Assembly: GCF_902686445.1 (NCBI RefSeq)
Contig: NC_062214.1
Span: 93,910,738-93,974,737, forward strand
Direction: 5' to 3'
DNA: 64,000 nt
Origin: Sciurus carolinensis
Taxonomy: Eukaryota > Chordata > Mammalia > Rodentia > Sciuridae
Shown: piece after piece, positions 1 through 42,997 of the stretch
How positions within the stretch are numbered: position 1 is the first letter of the stretch
Layout of the letters: each line of letters starts with the position of its first letter
Translations under genes and position numbers: made by a program
The notes under the pieces: model-generated
Databases searched by the model: none
Told to the model about the DNA's origin: nothing
Seen by the model: the letters and a program-made list of their open reading frames with translations, nothing else

Positions 1-148
1 TTCTTGAAAAGCCCAAGTTTGAGGTTAGTGTTGCTTTAGTTGCCTTGGGTAGTCTTAATGCTGACTTAAACTGCAGGGCCTAAGCAGGTTGAATATCTCT
101 GATATCTGTGATTGTAGCTCGAGGTGAATCATAAGCAGAAGGAACTCC

Positions 149-240
149 ACTTTGGTCCTCTTTATTTCACATATAAATTCTGTTTAATAAGTGGTCCAAG
201 TACTTTATGTTTCCTAATTATTCTACTCCGTACAGGTCAG
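149..240 (+). repeat. Local duplicated segment, copy 1
   Basis: About 90 bp matching 1229-1318 on the same strand at roughly 80-85% by eye, with a shared 20-base core around tttatttcacatataaattc. The flanks do not match. Confidence 0.6.
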
Positions 241-941
241 GGTGGAGGAGGCTAGTTCTCATTATAGAATAGTTAATTCACGTGGGAAAATCCAGACAAC
301 TCTCAGCTGATATCAGCTTTCAGAGTTTCTTACTATCACTTGGCTGTTTTGAGTCTGAAAATTGTTGAGCCTGTCTCTCTCTTCCTCCCCCACTACCCCT
401 ACCTCCATCCTGTGACACAAACCTTTCCATTGTCTATTTTTAAAATATTGGAAGAGCCATTAAATATGAGGCATTGTTACATTTCATATTTCCTACAGAA
501 TTTTTCTTGAAATCAATACGGCACTAACAGGGAGGCAGACTTGTGAATGACCGTTTTTGCTAAATTCAATTTTAAACATATTAAATTGCAAAACTCAGAA
601 TATAAACATTGGTACCATTACTGGGGTATTAGAAAGCCTTCAGGTTATGGAAAATACATTGGATGTGAAGATTTGAACAATCAATCTGGACAAGCACAGA
701 AACTCAGTATGTCAGCACTAAAATAACTGATAGGAAACAAACCCTCTAGATAGCTCGCACTCCATGAAAGTCACCAGAGTTCCTAAGGAAGGGAGTTAGC
801 AGGATACATGGCTTATAATGAGGTTAATCCAGTGGCTTCGTGTGTGCTCTATATTTCGACTACTAAAATTGCATCAAGTCCAAAGTAAGTCATTGTGTAA
901 GCCATCCCAGGATCCAAGATGACTTTAGAAGAAAGAGTGGG

Positions 942-942
<1 letters not shown>

Positions 943-982
<40 letters not shown>
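943..982. repeat. (TG)n microsatellite
   Basis: About 20 uninterrupted TG units in the RORA intron. Confidence 0.95.
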
Positions 983-985
<3 letters not shown>

Positions 986-1228
986 CTTAAATCATGCAGC
1001 ATATTCCCCGGACCAAGTCCTTGATCTGTGGAAGGTATGGTACTGTGTAGAAGATGTACAAAAATGAAATAGACTTTGGCTATTTGGGCATTTGGTGATT
1101 GTACGTGTGTTTACTTCAGTGAGTACTTGGATGTAACTAACATGCAGTAGTGAAAACTATGGGAAGCAAATTTAGCCTAATGGAACATGCCGGGTAAACT
1201 GGGGACCACTGCCATCCTGTCTGTGTGG

Positions 1229-1318
1229 CTCCCCTTTGGTCTTCTTTATTTCACATATAAATTCTATTTAATAGATGGTCTAAGCACTTTCTTTTGCTTA
1301 ATTATTCTGTTCCTTAAG
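1229..1318 (+). repeat. Local duplicated segment, copy 2
   Basis: Second copy of the segment at 149-240. Either an unrecognised dispersed repeat or a local duplication about 1.1 kb apart. Confidence 0.6.
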
Positions 1319-2165
1319 TCACTTTTTAAATTCTTAATTGTGTTCTTTCTAACTCTACTCAAAATATAATGTGTTTGCTCAGAAATGTGCTTTGTCATAT
1401 TTGAGAACATTGGTGTAATATGTTAATTATCTGGGTGGTCTTCCAGCATGAGGCATCTTTAAATAATCAATTGGCTAGAAACACTTTCACACTGAACCCA
1501 GAAATCAGTTTCCAATGTAAAATACTTGGAAGCAACATATCCTATTTGTCAAGATCCATCATTGTTAAATTCAGATAGGATATTAACTTTATGGTTGAAA
1601 GGTTTTGATTGTACACAAATGGACTAATTTTTAACACATGGCAACTACATTAATTTAAAAAAGATGAGTAAGGAATTCTTACCATCATATGTAACTTATT
1701 AATATTTTGAATTGAATTATTTTCCTAAGTAGACCTGACTTTTTGGAGTCTATTTTTCTCCATCAGTTGAGCTACAGTGCTCAGCCAAGACAGATTTATG
1801 ACCTTTTAAAAATAATGATGGAAAATGAGATCGGAGGAAACATTTTAGTATCTGCTTTGCTCTGAGGCCTAAACTGCGAACTCTCCAGTTCTTGAAGGCT
1901 TTGAAATGCTGATTCCAGTCTTCTTGTGGGTTCTTAAACACCTTCTCAAATGACCCATTTTAATAACCCGAAAGCTATTATATAACGAGCAGCCATAATT
2001 TAGTCCAGGACTCTAGGGGGACCCTCACAGTTCAGCAATGAATAGTTAATGCAGTATAATGTTTAGCAGGTTATTAGTTTTCACTATACAAATGCTGATC
2101 AGGGAACGCTTTTATAAGGTGTTTAAAAGAAAATGTAATTAACTGGTTGCGTGCTTCTGTTGCAG

Positions 2166-32381
<30,216 letters not shown>

Positions 32382-32557
32382 ATGTATCACCTAAGCACTT
32401 CTAGAATGTCTGAAGTACAAACATGAAAAAGAAAACAAAACAAAACAAAAAAATTAACCAAGACACTTTCTATGGCCCTGCACAGCCCTGGAGCGCCAAC
32501 ACACTGCACATCTTTTGGTGATCGGGGTCAGGCAAAGGAGGGGAGACAATGAAAACA

Positions 32558-32563
32558 AATAAA
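32558..32563 (+). terminator. RORA: Candidate proximal RORA polyadenylation signal
   Basis: AATAAA about 180 bases after the stop codon, followed by T-rich sequence (gttgaacttgtttttctc). If used it would give a transcript lacking almost the whole long 3' UTR. Use cannot be judged from sequence alone. Confidence 0.35.
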
Positions 32564-35500
32564 AGTTGAACTTGTTTTTCTCATGCATATGATTTCCATT
32601 ATGCCTACAGATATGGACCCTTTTTCTGTCTCGACTTCTTGAGCGTTGACCTCTGTTTACAGCAGAAGGAGGGTACTAAAGTCGGAAGATGTCCTTTTCT
32701 TGTAGCTCACTGCCCACAGACTTTCAACAGAGTCGCCAATCTGTCAGTTACAGCAGAGAGTCCAGCAATAATCGGTGACTGGTGTGCATAGCGGAGGTTG
32801 CGGCATTACTTTGCACAACTTGCTCTTTGTTTCATGAAGGAAGTTTTTATTTTCTCACCGATTATTGCCAGTCAGCAGGATGGCATGAAAAGGGTCCATA
32901 GCACTAGCAACAATAGCATTATAATATATTACAGGGTAAATGGGCATGAAGACTATATATAGCTAAAAGAGATATTGTTTATATATTGTTTTAATTAATA
33001 TAAAATGTAGTTACTGGTGTAGCTTTTCCTGTTGAATTGATAAGGCACTTTCATTTTGCACCTTTTTCTTTAAATTAAATGCTAGCGTGTTCACTGTCGT
33101 GTCGCATGTGCACCAGAAACACAAGTTTAACTGAGAAGGCTTGGAAGGTACGTCGGGAGGTATTTATGCTGCTGTTTACAAAATTACTTTTAAAAGACTG
33201 GCTGGTCATATCTAGAAATCAACATGTTGGCTTTTTTTTTCCCACATGTGATTTTGGCATTAGAAACAGAACTCTCCCTAAATTATACTTTACTTTTTGG
33301 TAAGCTCAAGGACAGATGTGTTTATGCTTCATACAAAGTTGAATGATTGATTGGTGCTGTGAACTTAAACCATCAAATTTTTAAAATAAGGAAAGCTTTT
33401 CAAAATGCCACCTTTGGGTGCGGGTGTTGGGGAGGCTCATTTTACATAATTCAGTCAAACTATGGACTCAGACTCAACTTTGGAATTCTAACTTTTTTAG
33501 AACAAATCAATAACCAGAATATTTTGTTGGAATTTACATTTTTATGTGAAGAAGGACCCAAAGATTATATCTGGAGCAGATGCGCATTCCCCATGCAAGG
33601 ACAGGAAACCTTTGAATGTTTATGTTCTTGGGATAATCCAGGAATCCTAAGAGTTCATCTCAGAATGAGTTCATTCTAGACTAGTTGTCCCCAGATGCCA
33701 CTATTCTAGAATATTGCTCTCCACATTTGGTAAGCAATACATAGGAGGGTGAGAGAGGCCTACCATGTTCCTCTTATTTAAATAGTAAATATTTTAAGCC
33801 TTTAAAGTAAAGTTGAGGCTAGCTGCAAACATTTACTCTTTTATTTATCTTCACTAGAAAACTGTGGACTGTAATTTATTTTACTAGATTGTTTGGCTTT
33901 TGTGTTCAGGTGAGAAATATTGAATTATTTTTGTTAAATTTTGTAGGTTTCTTTCTTTTTTTTTTTTTTCTTTAGTAAGCCCCAGTGAGGGGAAGGAGAA
34001 AGGAACAGTTTGATGCACAAGTGTGCATATTTTAAAAACAAGTGACCTTTTGGTAATGTGGGCATTTGGAAGATGATTTTGGTCATATTAGGGATGGGAT
34101 TCAAAGACCATGTTGGTAAGGAAAAGGGAACATCTTCCAGGGTGTAAAGGTGGGAGTCCAAGAAGCCCTCTACACCCAAGAGCCTCCTCTGCCATAGGAT
34201 CCCTCCAGAATTTTCTGCAGGAATTGCAGCCCCTGATATAGAGCTGGATCACCAGGGCTGGCTTCCCAGAGCATTTCACTGTTTTTAACTCCAATTTTCT
34301 GACTTGTTTCTTGAGGCACTTGGAAAAGGGGAAGCAGTTCATGCAGAAGTATGTATGAAGCCTAAATAACATCCATTTGTTTTTCAAAAATAGTAAGGGT
34401 TTAACCATAAATAGAAGATGAGAGTAATATTTACTTAAATTTCTTACAGGAATATAAAATTTTATGTGAGTGTTTATATAAAGAGGTTAACTGTTGGCAT
34501 ATAGTATTTATATTTGGGCAAGAAGGGTTAAATCAAACTTTTATTTAAGTAAGCATAGTTCCTTTAAAGATTAATAGTATTTATACTCTGAAAAGAGTAC
34601 GAAGCTTAGTTCAGTTATTTATTTGTCCATTATCTTTTCTATTGCTTCTCCTCAGAGGGGAAAATGGTGATGTAGTTTGGTGGGGCGGGATTTTTTTTTT
34701 TTTTTTGGTCATTCGTAGTCACTAAATTTGGGGATGGTTTTATTAAAGTATATTAACTTCTTTTTAACCAAAGCTTTCTGAATATGACCAGCCTCAGGTG
34801 CTAGCGCATTAAAGAGCAACTAAACCTAATTCCAGTGTCCATTTGTGAATAAGAAGAGCTAATTGAACTTCTCTAAGGGTGAGAGAGAAAGTAATGATGA
34901 ACTTCAAAGAAATTCCTTTTCTCAGAAAGGATTTTGCATGTACCTAATGCCAAAAGAAAAAAAAGAAGAAGAAAGAAAGAAAATGATGCTCTAATCTTAG
35001 TAATAGTTATGCCATGGTGACATTGCTTTTATAGTAAACCAAGACAGAGTAACATGATGCTGCTTCTAGGTGTTTCTGAAAGAAAAGCAGGAGGTGGGCT
35101 TTCAGAACAAAGCCCACAGACCACGTAGGAACAGAATACTAGACACAGAGACGTGCCCAGAGAAATCGAGGGAACAACTGACTATAATTTAGATCTAAGT
35201 TGGGATCTGAAGTTAAACAATAAATGTAGTTGAAAGAAATAGAGCCCAGAAAGGGATGTGAAAACCTTTGCATTTTAATTTTCTTCTTTATCATAAAAAC
35301 ACCTGTGTGGTGACACAAAATACTGGGTGATACCTGAATAATTATTCTTAATAGTTTATATAAATAAATTTTCCTAAACTTAAATGTCCAATAGCCTTTT
35401 AAAGATTAGAACCACATCATCATCAACTTGGCTGCTGTAATGCCTTTATCTAATCTTTTGACATAAGATAAATGAGGCTTTTGTACAAAGCCTGAGTACT

Positions 35501-35829
35501 TTTTGTTACAATGGTGTCAAGATGATCGTATTATATTGCGAAAAACACTGGTCTTGGTCACAATGAGATCGAAAGTGCAGATGAAAGTGCTTTTTGGACA
35601 GTTTGCAAATTGTGTTAAAGCTATGGATGTTTTTTAAGTGTTCAACATCCTAATTTGTGTTAAAGTTTTTGTTTTTTTTTTTTAAGTCTTCAGCATCCTA
35701 ATTCACCCTTCCTAACGTTAGGAAAACATGACCTAAGACACTGCTTCTAAGTTTGGTTGTTCTTTATAGTGTGGATACCCAGATCTCTGTGAGCGTATGG
35801 GGGTGGGCTGAGGGTCAGGGGAGGAAGGA

Positions 35830-35845
35830 GTGTGTGTATGTGTGA

Positions 35846-35878
<33 letters not shown>

Positions 35879-35905
35879 GCGCATGTGTGTATGTGTGATT
35901 GGCGT
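35830..35905. repeat. Interrupted (TG)n in RORA 3' UTR
   Basis: GT-rich tract with a pure core of about 14 units and flanking TATG/TGCG interruptions. Confidence 0.9.
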
Positions 35906-36689
35906 GCATATGATGTGCATGTGTCGGACAGCTTCTAGGCTACTAAGTGTCAATGGAAAAAGAAAATGTATTCAAAATACTTAAATCAAAACTAGAGGAT
36001 GAAAAAAAAAAGATTTATTCTATACAAAGCCTTGTCTGGACCACTTTAGAGAGACTTCTATTTTTTTAACCCTTCTATAAATATTTGATGGCACTTGAAA
36101 TATTCCTGCAATAAAATGTGATTTGTGTAAAGAAAAAAAAAGATTTTGTAATGTGAAACAAAGAAAGAAAGTAATGTAATTTTCTAAAAAAAAAAATACA
36201 AACAAACAAACTTTGTATTATTTTCTTGATGGAATTTGTCTATCTGTCTTTGGAAAACTTTTTATTTCATTGAATGTGCCATAGTAGAAATAATGTGTTT
36301 TTAGTTTTAGAACTAAGGAATAGCTAGCTGTTTGTGTTCCGACATTCCAAAATGCAAAACAACTTAGCAGAACCCTTAGTGGGAAAGTCGAAGTTGTCTG
36401 TGAGCTTCTTTTGTTGTTGCTTTTTTGCACATGTTCTTCATCCCTCTCTAGTGCAATATGTACATAGAGCACTTGCGGGTGTACCTTGATCCCTCAGGGA
36501 AAAATACATATTTGTACAGTTTTTTGGTTTTTGTTTTGTTTTGTTTTGTTTCTCTTTTGTTTTGGGCTAAGGAATGTCGATCGAATCACTTGTTATTGTT
36601 GAGGGGCAGCCAGATAATTATCCTAAAGCCACTGTTTCAAACATTGATTGTTTAAATCATATGTCCTTCCAGCGCTATTATTTTAAGAT

Positions 36690-36716
36690 AATAATAATAA
36701 TAATGATAATAATAAA
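36690..36716. repeat. (AAT)n microsatellite in RORA 3' UTR
   Basis: ataataataataataatgat followed by aataataaag; its end includes an AATAAA hexamer at 36711. Confidence 0.9.
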
Positions 36717-37222
36717 GTTATTTTCTGACAGTTCTTTGTGCTGATTGGTGAAAAACAAAAGGGTAAATAAGCACCTTATGATTGACTTACTGTGAATGAC
36801 AATCCATCTTGATATCAAGGATAGAAGCCCTTTCATTTTGGAGTTGGGGTTAAGAGTCAGAAACAATGTGCTCAGGGATCTTCTAAAACTCTTAAAACAG
36901 GGTGGCCAGTACTACTGGGACAAATTGTGTTTTTTATTATTAATAATAACGATAATAATACTATCCCTCCAAGGCACAAGTGAACTGTATAGAATTGCAT
37001 GTATGTGTACACTCTTCACTACCATCTCATTTTGTTGAATTCAAAACTTATGTGTTCTTTGGTTTTGTGTGCTTAAAAACACTGAATAACTTCCAAAGCA
37101 GTACAAAGTTATGCCAGTGTGTATAAAAGAAAAAAATAATAATACACCAATACAGAACATCATTCAAAGTGAAGTCCTTATATATTCTATGTACCATTTC
37201 CCTAATAATTAAAATATGCATG

Positions 37223-37258
37223 ATATGTATATGTATATACATATATATACATATATAG
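37223..37258. repeat. (TA)/(TATG) tract in RORA 3' UTR
   Basis: Alternating pyrimidine-purine sequence with several self-complementary TATATACATATA units. Confidence 0.85.
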
Positions 37259-37367
37259 CATTACATGTTTTAAACTATTTCAAATTCTATATGTTATGGA
37301 TAAAAAATGTTAAAACCAGTGTTAAGACCTGCCTATCAGTACAATGAGATGGGTAAAGATACAACAT

Positions 37368-37391
37368 GTTTGTTTGTTTGTTTGTTTGTTT
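37368..37391. repeat. (TTTG)n microsatellite in RORA 3' UTR
   Basis: Five to six TTTG units. Confidence 0.9.
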
Positions 37392-40300
37392 TAATGCCAG
37401 CAAATAACTGTTGTTTTCATGTGTTCTCCTCTAGAAGCAAACCAAAAATTCCTTTATGTAAAATGTTCTTACTTTCATATTTGTAGTTTACATTTGATGA
37501 ATCAATACAGAAGCCAATGTTTAAAGACAAATCAAACCCTGTCTGTAGGACAGCAACCTGATCTAGATCTTAGGGTTATATGCTACATTTGTTAAATAAC
37601 AAATAACAGTTTTGTTCTCATATTCCCTTATATTAGTCTCCATAAAGTCAGAGAGGCTCAGTGTAATTGTTGGCTCTGACTCTTCTACCCATGGAATACA
37701 CATTCAGCAGATTTACAGATTTTCTTACTACCACAGAGAAGCATAATTTAGAGAAACATATCTGTCAGATGACAGATACCTTTACCTAGTTGTTTTTGAT
37801 AATAAAGAATATGGAAAATGGCAGTAATTTCCTTCCTCTCATCTTTGAATACACATACACACAACACTCTCACACTCACAGGTTCCTGACTTTTTGACAT
37901 ACCGTGACTACACCTTCTTACCTCTAAAGTTATGATGCAGAACCCCATGAAGGCAACTTTGTATTATGGATCACATTATGTGCTCCAAATGCAATTGCAA
38001 CAGTCAATCTTGATCTATTGTGAGAAGTCTATAATACAGGTCTTCATTGTGTCCCTGAACACTAGTCTATGAAGAGGCTCTGCCAGATTGATTATAGATG
38101 TTTATTTTTAAGAGAGGAGAAGGCTTACTACCAGTGTCTCCAAAAGCAACTCGTTTTACTTTTTGGTCTATTTGCTTATTTGTGTGTATAAGTGGGATCA
38201 GTTAAGGTTAGGCTTTCAGAATAATTTAAAAAATAATCCAGAAGCCTGGCTTCATAATATGGAGCCATTGTAGAAGGTGGGGAGCTCCACGTTCAACCAC
38301 ACCCTCAGATCTTAGAGCAATAAGTACATTCCGTCATTTATTTGCTTACAAATGAATGACAGAATATTCAGTCCAAATAGCAGCAACCTTTTTTCAGTCA
38401 TGCAACATAACATGGAGTCTTGGATGGAGAAAGTGAATATGAATGTTTTAAATAGATGCCTAGAGAATCTATGTTTGCTGTTTACATTTGATGTGCTTTG
38501 CCACATTAGCAGTACCACACTTTTTTCTTTGATCCTTCTAGGAACTAATGAAAGATAGCCTGCTGCATATGCCATGAGGTTGTTCTCTAAGAACAACAGA
38601 ATCCTCTCCGGTGTTCATGTATCATTCCTTTCTCACTCATTTTTCTTTATTGTGGATGAATAGTATTTCTAGGAAGCTGATTATCATTGAACAGATTGCA
38701 TATGTAAATGCAGATAATTCTTGAGCAATATAGTGAAAATGATTTCACAAAAAGAAATCCATATGTACTGTATACATCTTCCTGAATCCAAAATTTTCTT
38801 ATCCACAATGGTTTGAAATCTCATATAAAACAGTGGTAAATGTTTAAACATTAGGACATTAGCTGGCTGCTTCTTTAAATGTACCTGTATCGTCTGCCTG
38901 CTCCTTTTCTGGAGATGTGTTTTTGTATTGGATGTTTGGGCCAATGGGAGGCTTCAAGCTACAACATATTTTCCCAGTTTAAATATATTTAACATATGAC
39001 AAACCCCAGACAAGGCTTTTAATATGTATAAAGAACTGCAGTGTTAGGTGGTTTATTTGCAAACCGTTTTCAATGTTGTCCATTTTTATGGCACCTTTAA
39101 CAATATTCTTATTTCCAAAGTACAAAAAAATAGGTTAAATAATCTAGCCATAACTGAATGTCAAGCAATAAAACAAATGACTTTTTGTGCATAGACTTAA
39201 AAAATACAAATTTTAGACATCTGCATGTAAATGCAATCTCTTGTTTACTGCTTTCTTCAACTTGAGCAATTGATTCCTTATTTACTATTAACTTAAGAAC
39301 TTGTAATGGCCTGTAAACATTTTCTCTCTTACTCTTCTTTCAAATTTACCTTCGTCCCTGCTTTTGAGTCATAATATTTAATGTTGTTCTGCACATCTCT
39401 ATACAGTTAACTTTTTGGCTTTCATTCTGTATAGATAAGAAAATGTTATATTATAAACAGCCTACTCAGTGCAAATATTTATCTGTTTATCAAATCCACA
39501 ATATGCTGTATAATACCGGTTTTACTATATAATCTATTTTAGACATAGCTGTTTAGAACTAGAGTGTGCTATTTTTGTGTTTTTCTGATGTGTGGTGCTA
39601 GATAAGTTACTTTTGTGAACAAAAAAAAAATCCCTTTTATTCCTAGACAATACCACCTTTGGGTCTTGTTAATTTCACTGAGTATAACTATATATTTGTA
39701 TATATATACATATATATATATATATCTACCTGTGCCCAACTGGCAGCTGTATCAGAGTGCTGGATTTGGGACATGCTTTTCTCTTTAAATACATAATATC
39801 ATATTATAAATTATTCTAGAGTGTATTTAATTAGGATAAAATTACTTCCTTAGTATGGATATTTGACATCTATAGGTGAATTTGTTTACAAATATGAAAT
39901 TATGAAAATTATTAGCATTGCCTTTATGTTTGCTACTTGGCTTTACACCATATCTCCTGAACTGAAAATTATTTGCCAGGCCTTCAAGATCCCAAAGAAA
40001 CACTCTAATTTAATGGAGTAAGTCATTTTTTTTCTTACTAAGGAATTATATTATTGGCATCTGACAGAGTTGTATACTTAACTCCTATTATAGATAATAA
40101 GCACTTACATAAAATATTCATGGCAGACTAAACCTTTCCCCTCCTGAGTCATGAGAAGTATGGACACTTTCCCCTGTAAAAAACGAGTCATACAGCAAAT
40201 TTGACAAGAGATATTCTGCTTTAATATGACCTCGACCAGTTCCATGAACTGAGTAAAGGACCTTAATTTTCAAAGTCATTTAATAATGAGCTTAATTAAA

Positions 40301-41550
40301 CTCTTTCACCTATGCTCCGAAGATCTATTGGCATTGTTGAAAATCAGAGTATATCAAATATCTAACTAAGGATGTAGTTAGCCTTATTAAATATTGATTA
40401 GAATTGTTCTGTAATATTACTGAATTTGTAAGATCTTTAGCAAAGATTTTTGAGCAATTTATAAATATAGAGCAAATGTTTCTGTTTACTGCACTTTTTG
40501 TAACTGAAGGTGATAAATTCTCAAGCCATGATTAAGTGGCTCCCATGCACTGCATATTTACCCACCATTCTAGACATTTTCCATTTTATGGAAGAGTTGC
40601 TATTACCTTAATTATAAATGCAAATTGTGTGGTTAATGAAAGCTAATGCTAATAGTTAACCTTTAAAAATGAATTGGCTACAGTTTAGGAAGAAATATCT
40701 TTTAATACAAATCATGGCATTCCTCAACTGTCTCACTAGAAAAGAGATTGAAACTTTTTTTTTTAAAGCACCATTTAGCATCCCAAGCTTCCCTAGGGTA
40801 GCAATTGTATCTCTTCATGCCTACACAATGGCCAGCCCATGTCAGCATTTGATATTTGTTAAATGACAAGTGTATCTCAAATAAAACTTTTTTCCTGGGT
40901 TGTTCTGGCAAATTTATAAAGTATCCCAAGCCTTATGGTTAACATTTTTTTCCACAACTAAGTATGAAAAGCCACATTTAAAAAGACCACATGAAATGCT
41001 GATTCTAATTGTGTGTAGGTCTTGAGGGTTAAGCACACAAATTTCACAAAACTCTGTGAGTAATCAACTCAGCCTTCTGTACATATACATACAAGTTTGG
41101 AAACGGTAATACTGTACCTATAAATATATGCTGTCTGTTTTGTGTACAGTATGTAAAAACTCCTTTTCTGCCACACTAAAAATGCAAGCCATTTATGGGA
41201 ATCCTAAAAAGTAGTATTGAACTAAAACTTTGCTAATGATCTTTATTAGAGATCATTCAACTTTTCACTTATATTGGGTTTTCTTTTCAATTCACTCTTT
41301 ACAGTAGTCTGCTTATTTCCAGCTGTTTATTTTGAGTCCTGAATTTAAAAAAAATATTTTGATTCATTTTGTAAATATGAGCTGTAAAAAAAGAGAGATT
41401 TAATGTTGTCTTTTAAATACTCCAATTTTCATTCTAATATGAATGTTGTTATATTGTACTTAGAAACTGTACCTTTAATATTACATTACCTTTATTAAAA
41501 GTGCATTGAACACATCAATTTTAGATGTGCTTTATGTACTGTTATCCTAT

Positions 41551-41556
41551 AATAAA
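41551..41556 (+). terminator. RORA: Distal RORA polyadenylation signal
   Basis: Canonical AATAAA followed about 25 bases later by a GT/T-rich stretch (gtgccttgtttttctt), the usual downstream element. It is the last such hexamer before SINE and L1 copies resume, and its position fits the known length of the message. Confidence 0.8.
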
Positions 41557-41809
41557 ACTTCAGCTTCTAATGGAACATGTGCCTTGTTTTTCTTATTTTT
41601 CTGTAATCACTGAGTGGTATTATACATAATTTTCTAGCTTATATCTTGTCTCTAGTGAATGATCTAATACTTTGATAGTCAGTGTGGACCACAGACCAGC
41701 AGCAATGGCATCATATGTAATGTTGTTAGAAGTGCAGGATCCCAAGCACCAACTTAGACCTAGCAAATCAGAATCTGCATTTTTGTTTTAAAAATCTAGA
41801 TTTTATGTA

Positions 41810-41813
41810 TATG

Positions 41814-41845
<32 letters not shown>
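41810..41845. repeat. (TG)n microsatellite
   Basis: About 14 TG units just 3' of the RORA poly(A) site, next to an antisense SINE. Confidence 0.9.
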
Positions 41846-41847
<2 letters not shown>

Positions 41848-41892
41848 ACACATATAGACAGAGACTGAGGAGCCCTGGAGTAGTGTAGACTA

Positions 41893-42098
41893 AGTGTGTG
41901 TACTGGGACTTGAACCCAGAGATTTTCTACATCTCTACCACTAAGCTACATCCCCAGCCCTTTTTGTTTTTATTTGGAGACAGGGTCTTGTTAAGTTGCG
42001 GAGGGTCCCGCCAAGTTTCTGAGGCTTAGGCATTTCCTGCCTCAGTCACCTGAGTCACTGGGATTCCAGGTGTGTATCACTATGTCCAGCTCATTTTG
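41893..42098 (-). repeat. B1-dID SINE (antisense)
   Basis: Reverse ID part (gggacttgaacccagagatt to ctacatccccagccc) followed by reverse B1-like part (ctgcctcagtcacctgagtc). Confidence 0.9.
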
Positions 42099-42997
42099 TA
42101 ACTTTAAAAAAAAAATAATTCATTTTCATCTTGCAGGGGGAAAATGGATAGTGTGAGAAGAAAGCAAAGAAAGAAGTTTTAACTTCTGAGATAATGTCTA
42201 ATGATACTGTTGAAAAACAAAATGCAGAGTTGAGGTTTCTAAGGCTACTTTCTTTCTCAAAGGAGAAGGGTGCACGACTAAAAAGTGACACTTTCCTGAG
42301 TGTGAGAGAAGTTCTGAATGCATACTGTACTGTCACCTTTGCTTTAGAAATGGTTGAAATGGAATGGCACAAATGATGCCATGAACTGACCTGCACTGTG
42401 ATTGCTCCACCCCTACCCTCCTCTTGAGGTCACCTAGGAGTGAACTGTAAACCTAACATCAGTTAAATATCACACCACTTCAATGGCACAGCAACCTTAG
42501 CATGAATTATTTTTAAGGTAATATCAAGGTTATTCGAGTTATGAAATATTCTGAAGTCAGAACAAAGGCAACTGAGTTGGCATTTTTCTTCTCACACACT
42601 ATAGAGCTTAAGAATCCCTTAAGATCAGGAGGCATTCAATAAATATTGTAATATCCCAAAATTTACAGTACGTAGAAAATTGTCCCCAAACCTGCTTTTA
42701 TTTACAACTAAGAAAAGGAAGAGTGAGATATTATTCTGCACATGAAATCTTTGTAGACCATCAAGTTCTGCATAATTATAACTTTTTAATCACTGTTTAG
42801 TGTCTGAGGAAATTGTTAGTTAAAATAATGAAGTTCAAAATGTGGTGTCTGTCACCTTGAGGCCTTTGCCCAAATCCATACCTAACCATCTACTAAAAAT
42901 AATGAGTACACTCTTCTGTATCTCAGATGAGCTTGCTCAGTGTCCAGGAGGACACTTTGATGGGAGAATAAAAGGAACTACCTAGAATTCCCGTTTA

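Larger units (their letters stand above)
1..2165 (+). other. RORA: RORA intron upstream of the zinc-finger exon
   Basis: The end of a longer intron. It contains a (TG)n tract at 943-982 and an 88-bp segment present twice (149-240 and 1229-1318). I found no isoform-specific first exon here, so the promoters lie outside the window. Confidence 0.7.
32382..41575 (+). other. RORA: RORA 3' untranslated region
   Basis: About 9.2 kb of A/T-rich DNA after the stop, ending roughly 20-25 bases after AATAAA at 41551-41556. ROR-alpha messages are known for very long 3' UTRs. I recognised no SINE, ID or L1 copy here, whereas every longer flanking stretch has them. It holds simple repeats (GT tract near 35830, AAT runs near 36690, TTTG run near 37370, TA runs near 37225 and 39700). 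It also holds an inverted repeat at 32765-32868, a short tandem duplication at 35607-35703 and several internal AATAAA hexamers (32558, 36110, 36711, 39167, 40880), so shorter transcripts are possible. Confidence 0.85.

Noticed and set aside
33347..33679. 110-codon open frame in the RORA 3' UTR
   Set aside because: No recognisable domain, no start context of note and deep inside the 3' UTR; most likely chance.
35747..35953. Minus-strand frame with a His-Thr run
   Set aside because: Translation of the GT repeat in the RORA 3' UTR.
37223..37258. Self-complementary TA-rich tract as a structured element
   Set aside because: Low-complexity alternating TA/TG repeats pair with themselves trivially.
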